DNA of 64,000 nucleotides. Origin: Rhodothermales bacterium. Lineage in GTDB: Bacteria; Bacteroidota; Rhodothermia; Rhodothermales; VXPQ01. The position numbers and the translations under genes are program-made. Below, piece after piece: positions 1 through 11,393 of this stretch. Location: contig OX638293.1 in assembly GCA_951812335.1 (NCBI GenBank), forward strand, positions 1,596,731 through 1,660,730. The letters run 5' to 3'. A model generated the notes under the pieces. That model ran no database searches. It had not been told where the DNA came from and was given only the letters and a program-made list of their open reading frames with translations. Position 1 is the stretch's first letter, and every line of letters begins with the position of its first letter.

Positions 1-496
1 GCCCGATCTCGGCAGCGGCCCCGGTGGTTCCACGGAATATTTTCCGGTCGTAAATGATGGCGCCGCCTACACCTGTGCCCAGCGTGACCATGATGAAGGA
101 AGGGTAGGGGCGTCCCCTGCCGTAGTGTGCCGAACCAAGCCCGGCCAGATTGGCGTCGTTTTCTACGAATACGGGAAGTTCGTCGCCCAGGCGCGCCTGT
201 AGCGCTTCCCGGAGATTTACCACACCCCATCCAGGCAGGTTGGGTGGTTGTACGACCGACGTACGTTCCCAGTTGATTGCCCCTGGCGCTCCGATACCGA
301 TGCCGCTGATGACCGCATCCGGGGCCTCGTCTGCGACCGAACGGATAAGCTCCGCAATACGGTCCAGTACATGATCGGGGCCGTGGCTTGCCTCGGTGTC
401 GCGTGCTTTCTCGACAACGAGTCCCTCACCACGCTGGACCAGGGCCGCCTTGATCATGGTCCCTCCGAGATCGATCCCTATTGCGAGCCGATTCAT
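1..496 (-). CDS. ROK-family sugar kinase (glucokinase-like), C-terminus beyond window
   Basis: About 165 N-terminal residues are present; the 3' end lies outside the window. The protein opens with the actin-fold phosphate-1 loop (GIDLGGTMIK, residues 7-16). It then shows the ROK signature region with the substrate and catalytic motif ENDAN and a glycine-rich phosphate-2 segment (VTLGTGVGGA). Such proteins phosphorylate glucose or N-acetyl hexosamines with ATP; some ROK proteins are repressors, but no N-terminal helix-turn-helix is present here, so a kinase is favoured. It lies 68 bp downstream of the FtsB-like gene and eno on the same strand and could be the last gene of that transcript. The exact sugar cannot be read from the sequence. 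Confidence 0.85.
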   Translation of the reverse strand, partial: MNRLAIGIDLGGTMIKAALVQRGEGLVVEKARDTEASHGPDHVLDRIAELIRSVADEAPDAVISGIGIGAPGAINWERTSVVQPPNLPGWGVVNLREALQARLGDELPVFVENDANLAGLGSAHYGRGRPYPSFIMVTLGTGVGGAIIYDRKIFRGTTGAAAEIG

Positions 497-564
497 GCCG
501 AGATTTTTTGATACAGGCGCCGAATCATTCCGGGGGGTCCGTGAGAAAATTTGTGTCGGAAGGG

Positions 565-1029
565 TCAATCTTTTGCAATGCGTTTGCGGCCGGACGCATT
601 GTCCGGAGATTCGTTCATGGCTTTACGTTGCCGATTTTCCGGAGCATTCTTTTTGGCGTGGGTGCGTTCTTCGACGGGATACACCGTTTCGCCGGGACGA
701 TGCATTCCATATTCTTCACGCGCGATTTTTTCTACCGCTTCGTCGGAGAGGCCTTCGCTAACTTCTTTTTCGAGTTGTTCGATGTCGGTCCGCAGCCTTT
801 CGTTTTCCTGACGCACTTCCGTGTATTCGTTGCGCCACGTCATACGCTTCAGGAGACTGTGGCTGTCGAGGAATGCGAACGAGCCAAGCGCAGCCGCTAC
901 GATAGCCCACAGGATTATTTTTCGCAGGCGCCGTTTCGTATCCGTAGACAGAGATAACAGAGATAACGGAGAAGACGGCGTATCCGATCCGATTCGATCC
1001 GACGAATGCTTGCGGGATTTCTTCTTCAT
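565..1029 (-). CDS. FtsB/DivIC-like septum formation initiator
   Basis: A 154-residue protein with a charged cytoplasmic N-terminus, one membrane helix at about residues 38-55, and a coiled coil at about 63-98. The coiled coil is followed by the short FtsB/DivIC motif around 'ARE-EYGMHRPGE'. This is the architecture of the bitopic division protein that bridges FtsL and FtsQ at the septum. The C-terminus is a charged, probably disordered tail. The gene starts 4 bp after the eno stop codon, so the two are very likely co-transcribed, a pairing common in bacteria. The family call is good; FtsB versus DivIC naming is arbitrary here. Confidence 0.82.
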   Translation of the reverse strand: MKKKSRKHSSDRIGSDTPSSPLSLLSLSTDTKRRLRKIILWAIVAAALGSFAFLDSHSLLKRMTWRNEYTEVRQENERLRTDIEQLEKEVSEGLSDEAVEKIAREEYGMHRPGETVYPVEERTHAKKNAPENRQRKAMNESPDNASGRKRIAKD

Positions 1030-1033
1030 GCAG

Positions 1034-2602
<1,569 letters not shown>

Positions 2603-2677
2603 CATACTACGAACGGGCCGCAAGTGCAGGCCGCTACATGGGACGGAAATAGTGACAGGGGAGCCGAATGCGAGGCG

Positions 2678-4030
2678 TTACGGGGCACGCACGGTGGTCG
2701 TTTCGTTGATCCATGCGTAACAGCCGTAATCCACTCGGTAGGGTTGCCCTGGCTCCCAGTTATTGAAAAAGAGAGCTTCCTGATCCGGAAAACTGCGTCG
2801 GTAGGTGGCGATTTTTTGATTCGCCTGCGCGGATATACTCGAATCCTTTGCCCGGGCCTGCTGATAATAATCTACTGCCAGCCAGTAAACGGCCCGGTCT
2901 TCCCGCTCGAACGTGCCGCAATTCGATACGGCGGAGGCGTACAGGTCGCCGATGGCGATATATGCCTGACCGAAGTTTGCATCTACCTGAATGGCCTGAC
3001 GGAAAAAGGATCGCGCCTGGGACACGGCGCCGTCCTGTTGCCGGGCGATTCCCAAATTGTAGAGAATGTCCCGCTTGATTGTGGCGTCTGTATCGTCGCC
3101 GAGCAGCGCAAGAGCCTCCTCGTAGTAGGATATTGCCCGGGTGGCATTCCCGTCCTGGAGATGAAGTTGTCCGAGGCGGCGGTACGTGAGGGGCGACGGA
3201 TCCATTTCGAGCAGGCGATCGCCGAGTTCTGCGGCTTCGTCGCGGTAGCCCAGTTCGAGATAGATGTCGAAGAGCTCCGCGGCTACCTCTATGTTATCCG
3301 GGGTGTTTTCCAGTCGTGTCTGGAGAAATTCAAGGCGTTCTTCCGGGGTGCTGAACAGGGCGTTACGTATCTCCGTGAGGTACGCAGCGACATCTGCATT
3401 GTCGGGATAGCATGCCTCGGCTTCGTCCGTCAGGTTAATGGCGCGCTGCTTGTCGCCGTTTCGGGCGGCGTCGTCGATGACGATGCGTACATAGTATGCA
3501 TCGATATTACACCCGATCATGGTGTAAACCTCGTTGTATACCGAGGCGAACGCAGGGGCATCGCTGCTCAGCGATTGATGGTGTTCCTGCAGGAAGCGTC
3601 CCTTTCGGAGTTTCCATTGGGCTTCATCGAACTCAACGGCGCCTTCCTGCATACGGGCGATGGATCGATCGAACCATACATAGGCGGAATCGAGATATGT
3701 TTGCCTGGCCTCTTCGCTTTCCGAGTCCTCGGCCAGTGCTGTGTAGAGTTCGACGGTCCGCTCGAAGTTTCGGTCGTCATTCCGCGGGTAATCGGGCGCA
3801 TTACGGAGGATCCAATGGAGATTCGGCAGGGCACTCAGATAATTCCTGTTTTTGAAATCCTCGTAGTAGAGGCTGTAGTGCACGCCCTTGTCCTGGTCGC
3901 TTACTGCGTTTGCCTCGTCGGATTGAGCGAGCACGGGCTGCACCGGCCCGGTGGCGCATGCGGCTGCAAGCAATACGGATGCGATGAGGCCCCGGCCACA
4001 AAGGGAGGTATGCTTTATAATGCGCCGCAT
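2678..4030 (-). CDS. Exported tetratricopeptide-repeat protein
   Basis: A 450-residue protein with an N-terminal signal peptide (hydrophobic stretch about residues 13-35, probable cleavage after VLAQ). At least four TPR-type helix pairs are visible in the C-terminal half, for example around GYRDEAAELGDRLLEMDP, LGQLHLQDGNATRAISYYEEA and LGIARQQDGAVSQARSFFRQA. TPR arrays mediate protein contacts. An exported one beside an outer-membrane barrel suggests a periplasmic or outer-membrane scaffold, but no specific function can be assigned. A cysteine in AAAC near residue 25 could be read as a weak lipobox; cleavage after AQ is preferred. It is followed 67 bp downstream of the next gene upstream on the same strand. 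Confidence 0.75.
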   Translation of the reverse strand: MRRIIKHTSLCGRGLIASVLLAAACATGPVQPVLAQSDEANAVSDQDKGVHYSLYYEDFKNRNYLSALPNLHWILRNAPDYPRNDDRNFERTVELYTALAEDSESEEARQTYLDSAYVWFDRSIARMQEGAVEFDEAQWKLRKGRFLQEHHQSLSSDAPAFASVYNEVYTMIGCNIDAYYVRIVIDDAARNGDKQRAINLTDEAEACYPDNADVAAYLTEIRNALFSTPEERLEFLQTRLENTPDNIEVAAELFDIYLELGYRDEAAELGDRLLEMDPSPLTYRRLGQLHLQDGNATRAISYYEEALALLGDDTDATIKRDILYNLGIARQQDGAVSQARSFFRQAIQVDANFGQAYIAIGDLYASAVSNCGTFEREDRAVYWLAVDYYQQARAKDSSISAQANQKIATYRRSFPDQEALFFNNWEPGQPYRVDYGCYAWINETTTVRAP

Positions 4031-4097
4031 GATAAAAAATCGTCTTGTGAAGAGGGATCGCCTGCCGATCAGGTTACACCTGTTACACCCTGCGCCG

Positions 4098-5468
4098 TTA
4101 ACGTAGTTTCGGGGTCTGGAACCATCGTTCTCCTATATTTATCGACATGGAGAGCCGGTAAAAAACATCGCGTACGAGATCGGCGTTGGCGGCGCCGCGT
4201 ATGCCTGCCTGCATATTTATATCGAAGCGCGCACCCGGTATCAGGGTCGGTAAACCAAAGCCTGCCGAAATCGTTGTTGTTTCGATGTTCATATTCCGGT
4301 CAGGGGAAATATAAGCCCGATCCCAGGAAATTCCGAAGCGGTAGGCGATGCGCGCTGGCCACGATGCAAGAAGATCGGTGCCTGCAGGCAGGAATTCAAC
4401 GCCAGTTCCGAGTTGCACTACGTCCGACAACCCATGGGCTGTTCCCGAGTCATATCCAGGCAAGGGGATCGTGCTCCGCAGATCGGTCCACGGGGCGAAT
4501 TTTCCACTGGCCGATAACGTCCATCGCGTATCTGGATAATACGCAACGCCCAGGCCCAATTGCCAGGGCATGTCGATTTTTCCGGAAATCGTTGTTCCCA
4601 ACGTATCCCTGTCGAGGTTCTCTCCCAGTGAAGTAACCCGTTTGGCCGACAACGTTGCGGGGAACGTAAAGGCTCCACCCACACTGATAAAATCCTCTTC
4701 GGCAAACACGTTTTGCACGCTGAACAAGGCTCCGAACGTAGCCGAGAAGCCGTTCAGCCGGGTCGACGTTTCAAGATTCGTATCAAGGAACAAGGGACCG
4801 TTAGGTCCTTCCAGAAAGATGGTTTCTCGCCCATTGTCGATGAGACCAAAGAGCGCATTGAGTGAGGCGCCGGCGCTGAAACCGGGACTGAACCGGTATC
4901 CGAGGCCGCCTGTAACTTGCTGTATTCCTCCCGATCCGAAAAAATTCACGAGATACCCTACCGTGTCGGGCCGGGCCGGATCTCCAGAGAAAAGAGTACC
5001 TTCATTCGCCACATTGTAGCTCACGCGCGAAAAGGGAGCAAACCCCAGCGCTATCCCCAGTTTCCGTTCAATCAGGGGAAAACCGAGCTGTATGCCACTC
5101 AGATGGCCGGAGCCAAGCCGACTGGTTTCCTTGTTTTTATCGGAAATCACAAGGTTCTGGTAGGCAAATCCTGCCGAAATGCGGGTGAGCACCTGATCGG
5201 CCCAGGCGCCCGGATTGTTCGGATTCACGTATTGCAGCGAATGAAGTGCAAATCCGGCGTGACCGATTCCCGTACCCTGCCCACCTGCATGGAGTTGCAA
5301 TGCGCCGATACCGAAGCGGGAATACAAGGATCCGTCGCGAGCGTCTTGCGCCATTCCGGACGATACGGCGAGCATCGCCGTGGAGAGGAACAGGATAGCG
5401 CATGCCGCGAGCGATCTGACGAAGCGGGCAGATCTGGCCCCGGCGCAGGAAAACGAAAGCGATGGCAT
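4098..5468 (-). CDS. Outer-membrane beta-barrel protein (FadL/PorV-like fold), function unknown
   Basis: About 456 residues from the ATG chosen here; a TTG at 5492 overlapping the upstream stop is an alternative start. A signal peptide ends near SSGMAQ. The mature start has the SLYSRFGIGAL...GGQGTG pattern followed by a conserved 'NPNNPGAWAD' stretch. Bacteroidota outer-membrane transport-like barrels typically carry this near the N-terminal hatch. The rest alternates short amphipathic strands with turns and finishes with strand-like residues. It follows directly after the DUF4270-like lipoprotein gene, so the two probably form a surface pair. No ligand can be inferred. Confidence 0.7.
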   Translation of the reverse strand: MPSLSFSCAGARSARFVRSLAACAILFLSTAMLAVSSGMAQDARDGSLYSRFGIGALQLHAGGQGTGIGHAGFALHSLQYVNPNNPGAWADQVLTRISAGFAYQNLVISDKNKETSRLGSGHLSGIQLGFPLIERKLGIALGFAPFSRVSYNVANEGTLFSGDPARPDTVGYLVNFFGSGGIQQVTGGLGYRFSPGFSAGASLNALFGLIDNGRETIFLEGPNGPLFLDTNLETSTRLNGFSATFGALFSVQNVFAEEDFISVGGAFTFPATLSAKRVTSLGENLDRDTLGTTISGKIDMPWQLGLGVAYYPDTRWTLSASGKFAPWTDLRSTIPLPGYDSGTAHGLSDVVQLGTGVEFLPAGTDLLASWPARIAYRFGISWDRAYISPDRNMNIETTTISAGFGLPTLIPGARFDINMQAGIRGAANADLVRDVFYRLSMSINIGERWFQTPKLR

Positions 5469-5488
5469 CGTTGCTCGACGGGGTGCGG

Positions 5489-6715
5489 TCAATAGATCGG
5501 GGTGAGCGTGATGAACCCGGCAGGCGCCCGATCGCCGGCGTCGGCGTCATAAAAGAGCATGGGATTCAGGGAGTTGTGATAATAGTAATAACCTGCCTGG
5601 TCCGAGGGCAATAGAGTAGAAAGATTTCTCGAGTCGGGCATCCGGATCTCGAATACCAGGTTTTCCGTGATGCTCTCCTGGATAATATGCGCAAGCGCAC
5701 GGCTCTCGAATACGAAGCGACCCTGGTCGTCCATCGTGCTTTGAGCTGCCAGGGCATAGACGCTATCGCCAGGAAATCGACTGTAGAGATCCAGCGTTCG
5801 GAGAAGGGGGCGCTCAAAATGCACCGGCGTGTTTTGCCGGAAGGTCAGGGTATCCGCCCATAGCGTAAAAGTAGCCCGGTTTATGGAGAGTGGTTCGTCG
5901 GACGTATAGATGTCGCCGGGGACGGATAGCGAAAATTCGGGGTTAGGACCAATGCCTGCCTGCATAAGGAACCGGTTTCCGGGGATATCCGCGGATGCAG
6001 AACGCTCTACGAAGGGATAGGCTTTACCCACCGGATAGAAAAGAGAGTCCGCGCCGGTCGTTGCAAACAGTGTAGAACCCGTCGGGCCAAATCCGACCAC
6101 CGCGTTTCCTTCGACAGGGTCGATGCGGAAGCCATGGAAAAGATTGCCGACATCGGGGTCCCGGAGCATGGAATCGTGTTCCGAAACCCAGGAATCGGGC
6201 AACGGAACGATGACCAGCGTATCTGTAGCTAAAAACGTGAATTCCGTGATGATCGGCCCGGTAGCGAAGGAAGTCCCGGTTGGTATATCGTCCAGGTCCC
6301 AATCTTCGCCGATGTCTCTCAGCACTGCTCGCAGTTCGCTCGTTGAATCACCGTATACATAGGTGCGCCGCAGGCGCAATTCGACCGCTTCGACGGTACC
6401 GGCCCGAAAATCCTCCGATGTGACGGCCGTAATGTCGAAATATCCCTGCACTTCGTATTGACCGAGCACGGGATCCTGAACCATGCCCGTGAGAACACGG
6501 GGGGGGCTGGTTGCGGGTTGTTTCAACTCTGCAGCCCGCAGGGATGATAGGGGCTCGACCGCATTGAAGGGATCTCCTCCGGCCGCGCCGAGCAGGTCGC
6601 CACCGACGTTTGCAGGATCGTCGCAGGCTACCAGCAGGGCGCCCATGCATACGAGCAGAGTAGGCAGGGCCGTCTTCACGCAGACTCGATTTTGGGACAA
6701 GGTATCCGGTGGCAT
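5489..6715 (-). CDS. DUF4270-like outer-membrane lipoprotein
   Basis: About 408 residues from the ATG at 6715. A longer open frame exists upstream, but this start places a lipoprotein signal peptide directly at the N-terminus, with lipobox LVAC preceding DDPANVGG. The mature protein is beta-rich with many short strands and a predicted extracytoplasmic fold. The order GT5-like protein, lipoprotein, beta-barrel recalls the glycogen-synthase/DUF4270 pairing I know from Bacteroidota genomes. That pairing and the N-terminal pattern are the basis of the family call; the body of the sequence is diverged. Function is unknown, but it is most likely anchored in the outer membrane. Confidence 0.6.
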   Translation of the reverse strand: MPPDTLSQNRVCVKTALPTLLVCMGALLVACDDPANVGGDLLGAAGGDPFNAVEPLSSLRAAELKQPATSPPRVLTGMVQDPVLGQYEVQGYFDITAVTSEDFRAGTVEAVELRLRRTYVYGDSTSELRAVLRDIGEDWDLDDIPTGTSFATGPIITEFTFLATDTLVIVPLPDSWVSEHDSMLRDPDVGNLFHGFRIDPVEGNAVVGFGPTGSTLFATTGADSLFYPVGKAYPFVERSASADIPGNRFLMQAGIGPNPEFSLSVPGDIYTSDEPLSINRATFTLWADTLTFRQNTPVHFERPLLRTLDLYSRFPGDSVYALAAQSTMDDQGRFVFESRALAHIIQESITENLVFEIRMPDSRNLSTLLPSDQAGYYYYHNSLNPMLFYDADAGDRAPAGFITLTPIY

Positions 6716-6825
6716 GAGGAACGTCGTCGACCGGATTTTTATTGTGAAGGGACAAAAAACGGGTACGCACAAGATGATTACAGGTTCCTCGTCGTTTACA
6801 CGATGCAAGCGAACCCGTTATGCAT

Positions 6826-7605
6826 TCAGGCGGCTATCTTGCCCAGCAGTTCTTCATAGACCGAGCGGGCTATTTCGACCTGTTCTCCGGACGTGTCGGC
6901 GAAGGATAATGCATTCGCCGTCTTTTCTTCGATCTGCGGGAGTGAGATAGTGGCGTCTGCGAACATGTCGCCGACATTGTTTGGGTTCTTGCCGATAAGA
7001 GGCAGTGAATCGGCCAGACGCTCGGTTTCGACAAATGCCTCGTCGATGGCAGCATCGAAAAGAACCGGGTGCGCGGTGAATACGCTTTGCGTGTTCTCGA
7101 AAATATCGTCGTCGGCATATTCGGTTTGCAGCAGCATGGGAACGAAGCCGCTCAACCACCCGAAGGCATGAATAATGTCCGGAGCCCATCCCAGCTTTCG
7201 GATCGTTTCGAGCGATGCCCGGCCCAAAAATAACGCCCGTTCCAGATTGTCTTCAAAAAACTGGTCGTTCTGGGCCGTGCGATAGATGCCTTTCCGTTTG
7301 AAATAATAATCATTGTCCATGAAATAGACTTGCAGGCGTATTCCCGGGATGGAAGCCACTTTCACTTTGAGCGTTTCCGCACGGTTACCCATTTTGATGC
7401 GCGTTCCCGAAAGCCGAATCACCTCATGCAGGCGGTTCCTGCGTTCGCTGACGATGCCGTACCGGGGCATCATGATGCGCATTTCGTATCCGCCCTCGTT
7501 GTGGAGCTGCTCGGGGAGTTGCCGGACTATCGTCGCTGTACTTGAAGATTTGGAAAAAGGATTAACCTCATCGGATACGAAGAGAATCCTTATTGGATTG
7601 GCCAT
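6826..7605 (-). CDS. Glycogen/starch synthase N-terminal (GT5) domain protein
   Basis: 259 residues, about half the length of a bacterial glycogen synthase. It resembles only the N-terminal Rossmann half: an IRILFVSDEVNPF start, the segment 'MRIMMPRYG', and 'PDIIHAFGWLSGFVP', equivalent to the conserved HxHDW-type region. The GT1-type C-terminal half that binds ADP-glucose is absent. At the position of the usual KxGGL glucan and nucleotide loop it reads KSSSTA, so catalysis is doubtful. Bacteroidota carry similar single-domain proteins, often beside panC or DUF4270 genes. It may be regulatory or act with another partner. It lies 110 bp upstream of the lipoprotein gene on the same strand. Confidence 0.72.
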   Translation of the reverse strand: MANPIRILFVSDEVNPFSKSSSTATIVRQLPEQLHNEGGYEMRIMMPRYGIVSERRNRLHEVIRLSGTRIKMGNRAETLKVKVASIPGIRLQVYFMDNDYYFKRKGIYRTAQNDQFFEDNLERALFLGRASLETIRKLGWAPDIIHAFGWLSGFVPMLLQTEYADDDIFENTQSVFTAHPVLFDAAIDEAFVETERLADSLPLIGKNPNNVGDMFADATISLPQIEEKTANALSFADTSGEQVEIARSVYEELLGKIAA

Positions 7606-7716
7606 GCCCGAATTTGTAACGATACATAATGACGCAATATGTAAACTGTAAGAATACGGAAAACGAAAGAATTTTCCAAGCAGGCCACCTGGCGGTTTCC
7701 GCGAACAGCGCCCCGC

Positions 7717-10700
7717 TTATCTTTGTTCTCGCTCTTGCTCTTGCTGTTGGCGTTGCAAGATTTCGAAGTAGCGCCTGATCCGCTCCTCGAAATCGGGTGC
7801 GTAGCCACTTTCGAGTGCGCGGATGAGATCGCGATGGAGTTTTTCCGCAGTTTCTTCGCGGGGTACACTGGGCGGCCCATCGCGCAGGATGTTCGTCCCC
7901 TCCCGCGATTCGCGCCGTCGTTCGCGGCCCCGTTCCTGCATGGAGCGCTGGGCATCGAGCAGGCGTTGCAGAATCCGTTGTTGCCGCTCGATCGTTTGTG
8001 GAGCCACCCGTCGTGCTTGTAATTCCCGAAGCGTTTCTTCCATGTCTTCGGCGATTTTGTCCAGATCTCCCAGCAACTTGCCGCGGGCTTCGGGATTGCG
8101 GCGCACCTGGTCGAGTCGATTCCTTATGGCTTCCTGCTGCGCACGCATTTGTTGCAGCCGCTGCTCCATGTTGGACCCGAGGCGATTTCCCTGAAGATCG
8201 TTCAGGAATTGCTGTATTTGCCGGTTCAGTTGTTGTTGCTGCTGCGCCATCTGCTGCATTTGCCGGATTACCTGCTGCATGCTATTGCCGCCACCGGATC
8301 CCTGCTGGTTCATGAGCTGATCGAGTACGCCGGCAAGTAGCAAAGCCAATTCGTTCAGATGCATCATGGAGGCGGTCTGGTAACTGCCGGCTTCTCTGCC
8401 GGCCCGCTCTGTCATGGCGCTCATGGCCCGTTCCATTTCGAGGAGCGCCTGCCCGGAAAGTCGTTGCACTTCCCGGCTGAGTTGGGGGATATTTTTTTCA
8501 AGGCTCCGCAGGGAATCGATGACGGTCGTAAGCCCTGCCGATAGCGCATCCTGGAGGCGAGTATTCTCACGTAGCGACGATTGATCCGAGGCGCGCTCAA
8601 GCAAATTTTTCCGAAGGGATTCCTGTTCCTGCGAGAGCGTGAGGACATCTCCGAGCGCCCGGCGTAGCCCGGTTGCGTTTATTTGTCGCTGTGCGCCCTG
8701 CATGCTTTCCTGCATCCCGACAAGATCGTTCTGGAGTTGCCGGAACCATTGCTGCATGCGTTGCTGACCGGATTGCGCCTCATTCAACCGATCGGAACGT
8801 AGTTGGCCGGCATTCTCCATCAATTGCCGCTGCATATCCTGTTCCCTGATCGACCGGTTCAACCGTTGTATATCCTGGACGGGCCCCTGTTGCATCTCTT
8901 TGATCCGCTCCTGCGCTTCTTCCATCAGTTCCTGAAGTTGTTTCATTTCTTTCTCGGCGCTTTCCTGACGGCGTGCGAGCCGTTCCCGATCGGAAGTTTC
9001 TTCCGGCGGCTGACCGTTTTCGGAGGTCTCGGCAGGGGTTTCAGGGGAATTTTCGGAAGAGGGATTTGAATCGTCAGCTCCGTTTTCCGTTTCTCGCTGC
9101 TGCAGCAATTCGGTCGTTTCTTCCTCCATGCGCGCCTGCTGGCGAGCCAGCTCCTCAGCTCTCCGTGCTGCTTCTTCAAGGCTTTGCTGGGCGCGCAGAT
9201 TTTTGAATAAATCCAACGTTCGTTCGAGGCGCTGCCGATACTGCGTTTCGCTGAATTCAAAACGTTCGATCGCCTCATGAATCTGTGCAATGTCCATGTT
9301 GGCGATGGATTCCTGAAGTTGCTGTAACGCCTCTCGGAATACAGGCGAATCGATCTCTTCAATTACTTGCTGCATTTCCCGGTACAGCGAGAGCGTTTCT
9401 TCGCTTAGCAGATTGTTTTGCTCGGCGGTGCGATTCATGGATTCGACCTGTTCGGCCAGGTCGTTTACCTGTTCCTCCATGCGTTGCTGTTGTTGCTCGA
9501 TCTGTTCGATCTGGCGCTGGTCTTCCCAGTCCGCATTTTGTTTGCGGCGCACCTCGTCGCGTAACTTGTCAAACCGTTCGTCCAACTGCTCTGCCTGCCC
9601 CAGTATATCTTGAAGCCGGGATTCAACGTCTTCCCGATCCCGACGCAAGGATTCGTATCGTTCGGCGAGCGAGGGCATCCGGAGCAGGCGTGGAGGCGTT
9701 CGGGCGGCTTTGTATCCCGCCCAGGCATCGTTGTCGCGCACACGCACAAAATATTCGATGACGTCTCCTGGCACGGGGTCGAGGGATGTCGTGGTGCCGA
9801 TATTCCAGTCGTACACCACTTGCTGATCCGGCAGCCGCGGATCGGGGACGGGCAATTGTACTTGCTCGAACGTGTCGGACGGCTCGTCGAAACGACTTTC
9901 GGCAAGGCGGTAGAAGAGCGTCAGATCATGGAATCCGAAGTCGTCGCCGATGCTCCCTTCGAGCGTGCGCTGGAGCGTCTCGTCAAGCAAGTCGTCAGGT
10001 TCCGGGCGCACGAGCAGGATAGACGGCGCTACATCTTCCTCTGCATCGATGGCGTACTCGATGGGAGCTCTGTTGCGGGCGCCGCGGGCGCTTTCAAGCA
10101 TGATCCGGTATGAACCCTTTCGGGATACCGTGAATTTCCCCACCGCGCGTTGCCCGTCTGTCTCGAGTGGGATGTATGTACCGTCGTCGAATGCAATGAC
10201 GGCGGCGGCGATCTCGGAGCCGCCGAGGATAAGATCGAGTTCCACCAGTGTGCCGGGCAATCCCGCTACATCGCCCACATCAGGGTCGAGTCGACGTACA
10301 GGGAGGCCGGAATAGGCCGGGGGGCGTAATGTGATCCGGAAGCTGCGGACAAGCGGATAATCGGTGACGGATACCCTGTACCAGGCGCTTGTGACGGGCG
10401 GCGCCGCGACACGATAGCGAAGAGACCGCCGGATGTTCGCGAGTTCATGTCGGAAGACGCCGCTCGAATCCTCGCTCAGGCGTATGCTCTCGATGTGATC
10501 TTCGTTTTCCCGGTTGACGGATATTTCGAGGGCGGCAGGTCGTTCTTGTCCTTCCGTGCGGACCTCGATAGCCAACGTGGAACCCCGCGCCATTTCGATG
10601 GAACCCGGTGTTACGTAGAGCTGGAATGGCGCAGGTCGATCAAAATGGATTCCCGGTGAGAGCAGACGGCCCGAGGCCTCCATGAATGTGCCCGGCGCTG

Positions 10701-11271
10701 CTGCAAGAAGGCACAATAGCAAGAGGACAGGAATAGCGGCGAACCGTATTGTTCGCTTCGCCCTGGAAAAATCCGCGACGGTTTCGAAAGGGACCGAATC
10801 GACTTCCGTCCCAAGCATATGTACGGCCTGGTCGAGCAGGGGCTGCGATGTGTCGCTGTGCCGGCCTTCCGAAAGATCCAGCAGGTTCACGAGGCGATCC
10901 CCGATGGGCGGCATCCGGCGACCGACCTCGCGGGCAATCGCCCTCGGAGCCCGGTTACGAAGAAGCCCCAACATTTTCAACAGAGGGCGCATCGGGAACC
11001 AGGCTGCCAGGCCGAGCGATGCCAGCCCGACAATCCGGAAGAGCGCTGTTCGCGGGGCGACATCCAGCCGCCATCCCGCTTCGATCAGGGTCGCAACGAA
11101 CCACAACCCGGCGATGGCGCCGGTGGTCAGGACGCACCCGAACAGAAAATCGGCCAGCGTCATGCGACGAGCCGTAGTCTGCAGGCGCCCACGAATGCGC
11201 TTCAGGAGTTGAGAGGATTTTTCGTGCATGTCATCAGCAACCGCAGCGAACGAATTTTGTGTGTACCGCAT
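7717..11271 (-). CDS. DUF4175-like large membrane-anchored coiled-coil protein
   Basis: 1184 residues; an ATG at 11229 (MHEKSSQ) is an alternative start. The N-terminal quarter has two or three membrane segments (about residues 40-62, 78-95, 175-195). A beta-rich extracytoplasmic region follows (about 210-480) with Ig-like stretches. From about residue 540 to the end it is dominated by Gln/Glu/Arg-rich heptads forming long coiled coils, including a Q-rich segment near residues 1010-1045. This matches the DUF4175 proteins of Bacteroidota and other Gram-negatives, whose function is not established; an envelope or mechanical role is a guess. It is transcribed away from glgC. The poly-Gln stretches come from mixed CAG/CAA codons, not a simple DNA repeat. 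Confidence 0.75.
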   Translation of the reverse strand: MRYTQNSFAAVADDMHEKSSQLLKRIRGRLQTTARRMTLADFLFGCVLTTGAIAGLWFVATLIEAGWRLDVAPRTALFRIVGLASLGLAAWFPMRPLLKMLGLLRNRAPRAIAREVGRRMPPIGDRLVNLLDLSEGRHSDTSQPLLDQAVHMLGTEVDSVPFETVADFSRAKRTIRFAAIPVLLLLCLLAAAPGTFMEASGRLLSPGIHFDRPAPFQLYVTPGSIEMARGSTLAIEVRTEGQERPAALEISVNRENEDHIESIRLSEDSSGVFRHELANIRRSLRYRVAAPPVTSAWYRVSVTDYPLVRSFRITLRPPAYSGLPVRRLDPDVGDVAGLPGTLVELDLILGGSEIAAAVIAFDDGTYIPLETDGQRAVGKFTVSRKGSYRIMLESARGARNRAPIEYAIDAEEDVAPSILLVRPEPDDLLDETLQRTLEGSIGDDFGFHDLTLFYRLAESRFDEPSDTFEQVQLPVPDPRLPDQQVVYDWNIGTTTSLDPVPGDVIEYFVRVRDNDAWAGYKAARTPPRLLRMPSLAERYESLRRDREDVESRLQDILGQAEQLDERFDKLRDEVRRKQNADWEDQRQIEQIEQQQQRMEEQVNDLAEQVESMNRTAEQNNLLSEETLSLYREMQQVIEEIDSPVFREALQQLQESIANMDIAQIHEAIERFEFSETQYRQRLERTLDLFKNLRAQQSLEEAARRAEELARQQARMEEETTELLQQRETENGADDSNPSSENSPETPAETSENGQPPEETSDRERLARRQESAEKEMKQLQELMEEAQERIKEMQQGPVQDIQRLNRSIREQDMQRQLMENAGQLRSDRLNEAQSGQQRMQQWFRQLQNDLVGMQESMQGAQRQINATGLRRALGDVLTLSQEQESLRKNLLERASDQSSLRENTRLQDALSAGLTTVIDSLRSLEKNIPQLSREVQRLSGQALLEMERAMSAMTERAGREAGSYQTASMMHLNELALLLAGVLDQLMNQQGSGGGNSMQQVIRQMQQMAQQQQQLNRQIQQFLNDLQGNRLGSNMEQRLQQMRAQQEAIRNRLDQVRRNPEARGKLLGDLDKIAEDMEETLRELQARRVAPQTIERQQRILQRLLDAQRSMQERGRERRRESREGTNILRDGPPSVPREETAEKLHRDLIRALESGYAPDFEERIRRYFEILQRQQQEQEREQR

Positions 11272-11393
11272 CGCACATGGAGGGTTTCCGAAAGCTGCCC
11301 CGGCCGCCCGGAATTAGTGCCCGTGCATTCGTACCTTTACAGATGCGGCCATGCTACCCTGTTCTTATAAAAACTCAAGGTGGTTCCGGGCTT

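Noticed and set aside
8150-8260. Glutamine-codon microsatellite in the DUF4175-like gene
   Set aside because: CAG and CAA codons are mixed with others; it reflects coiled-coil composition, not a tandem DNA repeat.
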